Origin: Marchantia polymorpha subsp. ruderalis
Lineage: Eukaryota > Streptophyta > Marchantiopsida > Marchantiales > Marchantiaceae
Assembly (NCBI GenBank): GCA_037833965.1
Contig: AP031358.1
Coordinates: 1,124,001-1,188,000 of the forward strand
Length of the DNA stretch: 64,000 nucleotides
Reading direction: 5' to 3'
Shown here: positions 61,601-64,000 of the stretch, piece after piece
How the letters are laid out: every line of letters starts with the position of its first letter
How positions within the stretch are numbered: position 1 is the first letter of the stretch
Notes under the pieces: model-generated
Databases searched by the model: none
What the model was told of the DNA's origin: nothing
Seen by the model: the letters and a program-made list of their open reading frames with translations, nothing else
Program-made: the position numbers and the translations under genes

Positions 61601-62900
61601 GATTGCTTTACGCTTCGAAAATCATGCGGCAAACTTTTTAAGTCAAATATATCAAATGACTTGAAAGATTTTTTCACTACATGTTATATTTTTGGAAGCA
61701 AATGTGCTTTGTTTGAATAATTGTGTAATGTGAAAATTTGATATTTTTATGAGAATACAGTTGCTGAACTGATTTGAAATCTGTATCATGAAATTTCAGC
61801 GTGTATATATTACATGCATAAGATCACACAAAGTTTTTTAGTAGATATAATCTAACTTTCACTCTATATTACTTTTATGTCTGATATGTGCCATTAGAAA
61901 CACATTTGTGTTGAGATTTTATTGCAAGTTATGTTGATAATGAACACCTGATAAATTCTGTTTTAGTTTACTTTGAATATAACGTAGATACATATCACTA
62001 ACTGAAGAAAGATTGGCTTCACGTGTTGTTATGAAGGATGTTGTACGTATCTCAAACCACAAGAAAATGTATGGTTTTTATGAAATTATTGTTGGTATGG
62101 TTTGAAGTCAAACTTCAATTGGAGAAAACGATACACTTCAAGAGTATCGAGTTGTTAATGCTAATTATACTATTACATATTTTAAATTTGATATTGTTTT
62201 TAAACATAAAATTTAAAAACATAAAAATAATTACTGGTCAATGAGGATTGTTTTTACTATATTAAGATATCCGTAATCAAAGATATTGAGGTAAGCAAAA
62301 ATTAGTTCTTTGGTACTTCATCATTGAACTAATATGAAGATATGGAAAATGCCTTGAGATGTTAAAGTACGAATGTATAAGAACATATTATATACTTGGC
62401 TCTTACACATTCTCATCTCGTCATGAATACTGGGAATATGGGACAGCTAATTGTTTTATTACATACATTTCATAAAAAATCGTTTAATTTTAATAAATAT
62501 CCCCTTTTATATATAAAATACTTTACGTGCAATCCCAGTGAGGAGAATAAACTATAATCGAAAATTATGTAGACGATCATGTGATAAGTATACGGTTCTA
62601 ACCAACTTCATAAATCCTAGATGGAGTATGGCTTGTTTTTCTCGAGGATGATAATTGAGCCCAGACGTTTTTCATCTACACACGGAGAATGTAATGCGCT
62701 ATTTCTATAATTTTTGCTTAATATTTCTTGCTTCGTTAGCTTACTACTCTTGTTATCACTAAGTCCGTTGCCAAGTGTGGGGAGCATTAATTGCGTGGAG
62801 ATTTAACCGAAAGTGTTTGTCCTTAGAAAAAACGACATAAATCTAGCTAAGGACTGGAAAAGAGAAATGGCTGCCTGCATCTTAATGCAGCATGACTGTA
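55612..62900. other. AT-rich, gene-poor region
   Basis: The first 1.2 kb is mixed in composition (minus frame 55690-56064, no motif). From 56700 to 62650 the sequence is very AT-rich with A/T homopolymers. Frames such as 58445-58855 (minus) and 59007-59210 (plus) have no recognisable motif. I found no LTR pairs or terminal inverted repeats, but heavily decayed elements would escape reading by eye. Confidence 0.5.
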
Positions 62901-63468
62901 CACTATACAGGCTTGGAGTGTGACTGCATGACCCCATTACGTTGCGCAGTCCTATCTGATGTGCCCCAATAACGGGTGGATGTTCACGGGTCGATGGAGA
63001 GAGAAAGACGGAGCGGCCGGGCCTCCGCTCCCGGATTTCGACGGAGCGGAGCAGCGCATGTCGGCTGGCGCCAGGTTCGGCGTCAGGCTCTCGTCGAACT
63101 GCAGAGCGAGTTCCATTGTAGTCTTCGCAGGAGTGGGCGACGCCGATCGGTGGGCAATCTCGTGTTCAGTGCACGAAGGAAAATCGCTCGTTGCGCTGCG
63201 GAATATTCTTCCCGGCGCCCTGCATTTGAAGGGTTTTGACCAGCTGGGTGTTTTTTGGGACCGCGGAAAAAGGTTGCAATTGTCGGAGGAGTTTGTTGTT
63301 GTCGTTTTGAGGCGTGCGGAGATTTTCAGTGCTGCGGGAGATGGAATGGTTGATGCTTCTATGATTTGGCTGCTGAATTTATGAGAATTTGAATCCGGGG
63401 TGTCGGTTCAAAGGAAGGAAGGAAGGAAGAAAAGTAGGAAGAGGGCGCCCGGGGAAGTGCGCGGTGGA
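62901..63468 (+). promoter_or_regulatory. promoter and leader of the ARC6-like gene
   Basis: GC content rises sharply at about 62950. An ATG-started 141-codon frame (62959-63384) carries no motif and most likely lies in the promoter or leader. A purine-rich GGAAGGAAGGAAG run lies at 63411-63430, just ahead of the coding start. Confidence 0.45.
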
Positions 63469-63897
63469 ATGGATATAATGGAGACTGCTCTGCTCGGATC
63501 GGCATTCGAGTCGCACAGCAGGGTTCCTGGCTTTCTTGACCGCCGCTGTAATGGTTTTTCGTGCTTCCGTAGAGGTAGCTCAGGTGGTGCAAATTCTCGT
63601 ACTTTTAAAGTAGTGGTATCCCGAGGTGGTGCGGAATCGTGCCGACGTCAGGTTTTTGCGTCGCAAGTTGCTTTCAAAACTTGCATTGAACTCCAGAGTG
63701 CGTTTTTTGGTACAAGAAGATATGAACGGAAGACTTCTGAGCGAACAGCTCAATTTTCTGCACCCACATTCTCGACTGGCAGGTGCACATGGACAGGGGT
63801 CAGCAAGGGAGGTTTTGTGACAAATGCATTGGCTTCTTCCTTTCCTTCTGTTACTAAGGCCGAGAAAGCCCTGTCTCTGCCACTTGACTACTATCAG
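63469..63897 (+). CDS. first exon of a plastid-targeted, ARC6-like protein (partial)
   Basis: ATG 63469 opens 143 codons ending exactly before a GTGTGC donor at 63898. The N-terminus is rich in Ser, Arg, Ala and Phe and poor in acidic residues, as in chloroplast transit peptides. The exon ends with KALSLPLDYYQ. ARC6, the inner-envelope plastid-division protein that positions FtsZ, has IPIDFYQVLG at the start of its J-like domain at about residue 90-100, so the residue pattern and distance fit. Other plastid J-like proteins are possible. A second in-frame Met follows at 63478. The rest of the gene lies beyond the window. Confidence 0.5.
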
Positions 63898-64000
63898 GTG
63901 TGCATTTTATGGTTTTTTCGTTCTACGATACATGGAGGTTGTTGATTTTGCTCCTTAGTTTCGTGTTTCCAGAGCTTCATCTGTTTGATAGGGTGTCGAG

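Overview
This window looks like nuclear DNA of a land plant, most likely a bryophyte and probably a Marchantia-type liverwort. Intron-containing eukaryotic genes are plainly present: GT-AG introns of roughly 80-370 nt, long GC- and CT-rich leaders and strong ATG contexts. The conserved proteins are plant types: an ORC6 with plant-like spacing and a VAMP71/VAMP714-type longin SNARE. Between gene islands lie kilobases of very AT-rich DNA with decayed transposons. The liverwort assignment also rests on a broken multicopy-type gene at the left end that I recall, without being able to check, from Marchantia gene models.

Layout. 734-3488: a broken plus-strand gene (plant-transposon-like domain followed by a long coiled coil) whose main frame survives except for nine TAG/TGA stops. 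4100-11127: an old Ty1/copia retrotransposon with matching 308-bp LTRs, an iMet primer-binding site and relics of gag, protease, integrase and reverse transcriptase. Three solo LTRs of two other families interrupt it; one has a perfect 5-bp target duplication and the other two face each other. 11128-13090: AT-rich, no genes. 13100-16612: ORC6 (10 exons, plus strand) with its leader. 17042-17131: a small duplication carrying a 23-bp copy of an ORC6 intron/exon junction. 19900-22853: VAMP71 (4 exons, plus strand) with a GC/CT-rich leader. 25686-26401: a pogo-like MITE with a TA duplication. 27600-41000: mostly anonymous DNA, with one possible small two-exon gene (27686-28197, minus), an inverted duplication (28680-29475), a cluster of nearly perfect hairpins (30131-31028), two G-quadruplex motifs near 35.5 kb and a decayed minus-strand coding stretch (40217-40960). 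42200-44193: a single-exon gene for an unrecognised 159-residue plant-like protein behind a long GC-rich leader. 50911-51342: a minus-strand relic resembling the protease region of a retroelement polyprotein. 55384-55611: a possible small hydrophobic protein gene. 56700-62700: AT-rich, gene-poor. 63469-end: the first coding exon of a plastid-targeted protein that resembles ARC6, cut by the window edge.

The genes do not form a pathway. ORC6 acts in replication licensing, VAMP71 in vacuolar membrane fusion and the ARC6-like protein in plastid division. I found no CRISPR array, operon, prokaryotic element or recognisable new multigene system. The most unusual signals are structural: the templated ORC6-junction insertion, the stop-only decay of the left-hand gene, the nested solo LTRs and the hairpin cluster.
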